16,534 bases of DNA from Bacteroidales bacterium UBA2632 (GTDB lineage Bacteria; Bacteroidota; Bacteroidia; Bacteroidales; Dysgonomonadaceae), in assembly GCA_002359825.1 (NCBI GenBank), contig DENY01000085.1, positions 419-16,952 of the forward strand, read 5' to 3'. Positions within the stretch are counted from its first letter, which is position 1; each line of letters opens with the position of its first letter. This document shows positions 15,642-16,534 of this stretch, in pieces. Under the pieces are notes generated by a model. The model ran no database searches. It had not been told where the DNA came from and saw only the letters and a program-made list of their open reading frames with translations. Both the position numbers and the translations under genes were made by a program.

Positions 15642-15776
15642 ATGAATGATAGTGGAAAAGTAGTGGATGGTAAGGCTGAAAAGTTTAATCAAAATTGCAA
15701 GAGGATAATTATTACTACTCCCTATTCGGATATTCACAGTGTACTGAAAGCTGTTAATTATTTGTTTCAGATCTAG
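15642..15776 (+). CDS. Candidate 44-residue small protein
   Basis: A rightward ATG frame with stop TAG at 15774-15776. The product begins MNDSGKVVDGKAEKF and contains RIIITTPYSDIHSV, a balanced composition for so AT-rich a region. No -7 element matching TAnnTTTG is visible upstream, and no terminator follows. I recognise no family. It may be a real small gene, a remnant of a larger gene, or chance. Confidence 0.25.
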   Translation: MNDSGKVVDGKAEKFNQNCKRIIITTPYSDIHSVLKAVNYLFQI

Positions 15777-15801
15777 AAGAACAGCTATGAGACAAGAAAA
15801 T

Positions 15802-16534
15802 TCAATTTACACTAGAGGTTGGCATTTTTTGATAGTGAGATGGTGACACACCAAATTCTTTTTTGAACACTCGGGAAAAATAACTGGCATCATAGAAACC
15901 GCAAGCATCGGACACTTCTGCAACGGTTAGGGTGCCATCAACAAGCATGTTTTTCGCCTTGTTGAGTTTGAGGCGGAGTACATACGATATGGTAGAATAA
16001 CCTGTAATGCCATTAATCTTTCTGCTAAGCTGAGATATGCTCAACGCCATTTTATCAGCAAGAAAATTTGAGCTCAACTTAGGATTATTTATCTCTGAAT
16101 GGATGATATGGGTGATTTCTTGCAAAAACTTCAGGTTGGCATCGTTGTCGATCTTATTAGCCGAATCACTTTGTGTGATGGCACTCAAATATTTTTCTTT
16201 GAGAATTCGTCTGTCTTTAAGAATATTCTCAATGTGAATAAGCAACTCTTCTTGATGAAACGGCTTTTGAATATATGCCTCCACACCACAGCGCAAACCT
16301 TTTATGCGGTCTTCATCCGTAGTCTTGGCAGTCAACATAATAATGGGAATATGGTTGAGCAACATGTTTTGTTTCATTTCACTTGCGAATTCATAACCAT
16401 CTTTCACAGGCATCATCACGTCTGTGATAACCAAATCAGGAACACCTTTTTCTGCAATCGCCAAACCTTCTTCACCGTTTCTTGCCGTTATTACTTTGTA
16501 ATGATCTGTTAGAATTGATTTTAGATATAAAGTT
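15802..16534 (-). CDS. Response-regulator/AraC regulator, C-terminal part (probably a hybrid two-component system; truncated by window edge)
   Basis: The frame is open to the right edge; 243 residues are visible. A receiver domain lacking its first strand comes first: phosphoacceptor D38 in LVITDVMMP, T68 in IIMLTAK, K90 in IQKPF. A linker follows, then an AraC-type domain at about 150-237 with both helix-turn-helix units (SSNFLADKMALSISQLSRK; TVAEVSDACGFYDASYFSRVFKKEFGVSP). In Bacteroidota this order at a C-terminus is characteristic of hybrid two-component systems that sense glycan fragments with a periplasmic sensor. Only the C-terminal part is seen, so a stand-alone REC-AraC protein is not excluded. 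The TTG at 16464 within the receiver domain is not a real start. No polysaccharide-utilisation genes lie downstream within the window. Confidence 0.92.
   Translation of the reverse strand, partial: TLYLKSILTDHYKVITARNGEEGLAIAEKGVPDLVITDVMMPVKDGYEFASEMKQNMLLNHIPIIMLTAKTTDEDRIKGLRCGVEAYIQKPFHQEELLIHIENILKDRRILKEKYLSAITQSDSANKIDNDANLKFLQEITHIIHSEINNPKLSSNFLADKMALSISQLSRKINGITGYSTISYVLRLKLNKAKNMLVDGTLTVAEVSDACGFYDASYFSRVFKKEFGVSPSHYQKMPTSSVN

Larger units (their letters stand above)
15270..15801. other. 532-bp AT-rich intergenic region with two candidate micro-ORFs
   Basis: Spacer between the sugar-phosphotransferase start and the AraC-regulator stop. It holds a leftward -7 element (15402-15409), a possible 28-residue leftward frame directly after it, a possible 44-residue rightward frame (15642-15776), a 6-bp inverted repeat GGTGGT/ACCACC (15604-15609/15635-15640) and a 7-bp inverted repeat AGCTGTT/AACAGCT (15749-15755/15780-15786). 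No tRNA, no insertion sequence and no UpxY-like antiterminator gene were recognised. Confidence 0.7.

Overview
The window reads as chromosomal DNA of an AT-rich member of the Bacteroidota, most likely order Bacteroidales. The evidence is the repeated use of the Bacteroidota -7 promoter element TAnnTTTG (one copy, before the tRNA, also has a -33 TTTG at the right distance), weak or absent Shine-Dalgarno sequences, a short-LID adenylate kinase, a SOD closely resembling the Bacteroides Fe/cambialistic enzymes, DUF1080 lipoproteins, and a response-regulator/AraC C-terminus typical of hybrid two-component systems. The genus cannot be fixed from sequence alone.

Layout. Positions 1-84 hold the 5' end of an unidentified leftward gene. 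A rightward cluster follows: adk, obgE, pgeF (244-2872), ending in a bidirectional hairpin shared with a convergent, lipoprotein-type superoxide dismutase. A leftward block comes next: rsfS and ftsH (6389 to 3864), then a two-domain DUF1080 (3-keto-glycoside hydrolase type) lipoprotein at 6640-7914. Rightward ribF and an aldo/keto reductase follow (8187-10171), with the reductase flanked by degenerate inverted repeats. Convergent to it is mltG, whose correct start is probably 11363. tRNA-Ser(GCU) lies at 11595-11681 with a textbook promoter and terminator.

Right of the tRNA the content becomes more accessory: a leftward pair (SPFH/GYF_2 protein and a small unknown lipoprotein), a divergent polyprenyl-phosphate sugar-phosphotransferase, a 532-bp stretch with only candidate micro-ORFs, and the C-terminal half of a REC-AraC regulator running off the right edge.

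Functionally the left two thirds is housekeeping: nucleotide balance (Adk), ribosome maturation and silencing (ObgE, RsfS), membrane proteolysis (FtsH), cell-wall quality control and glycan termination (PgeF, MltG) and flavin cofactor synthesis (RibF). The right third concerns surface polysaccharide initiation, membrane-associated scaffolding and glycan-type signalling. I found no CRISPR array, transposase, integrase, toxin-antitoxin pair or clear defence system. The best leads are the lipoprotein SOD, the unusual sugar-phosphotransferase motifs, the SPFH/GYF-lipoprotein pair, the nested inverted repeats at 6511-6609 and the unexplained promoters at 13799 and 15402.
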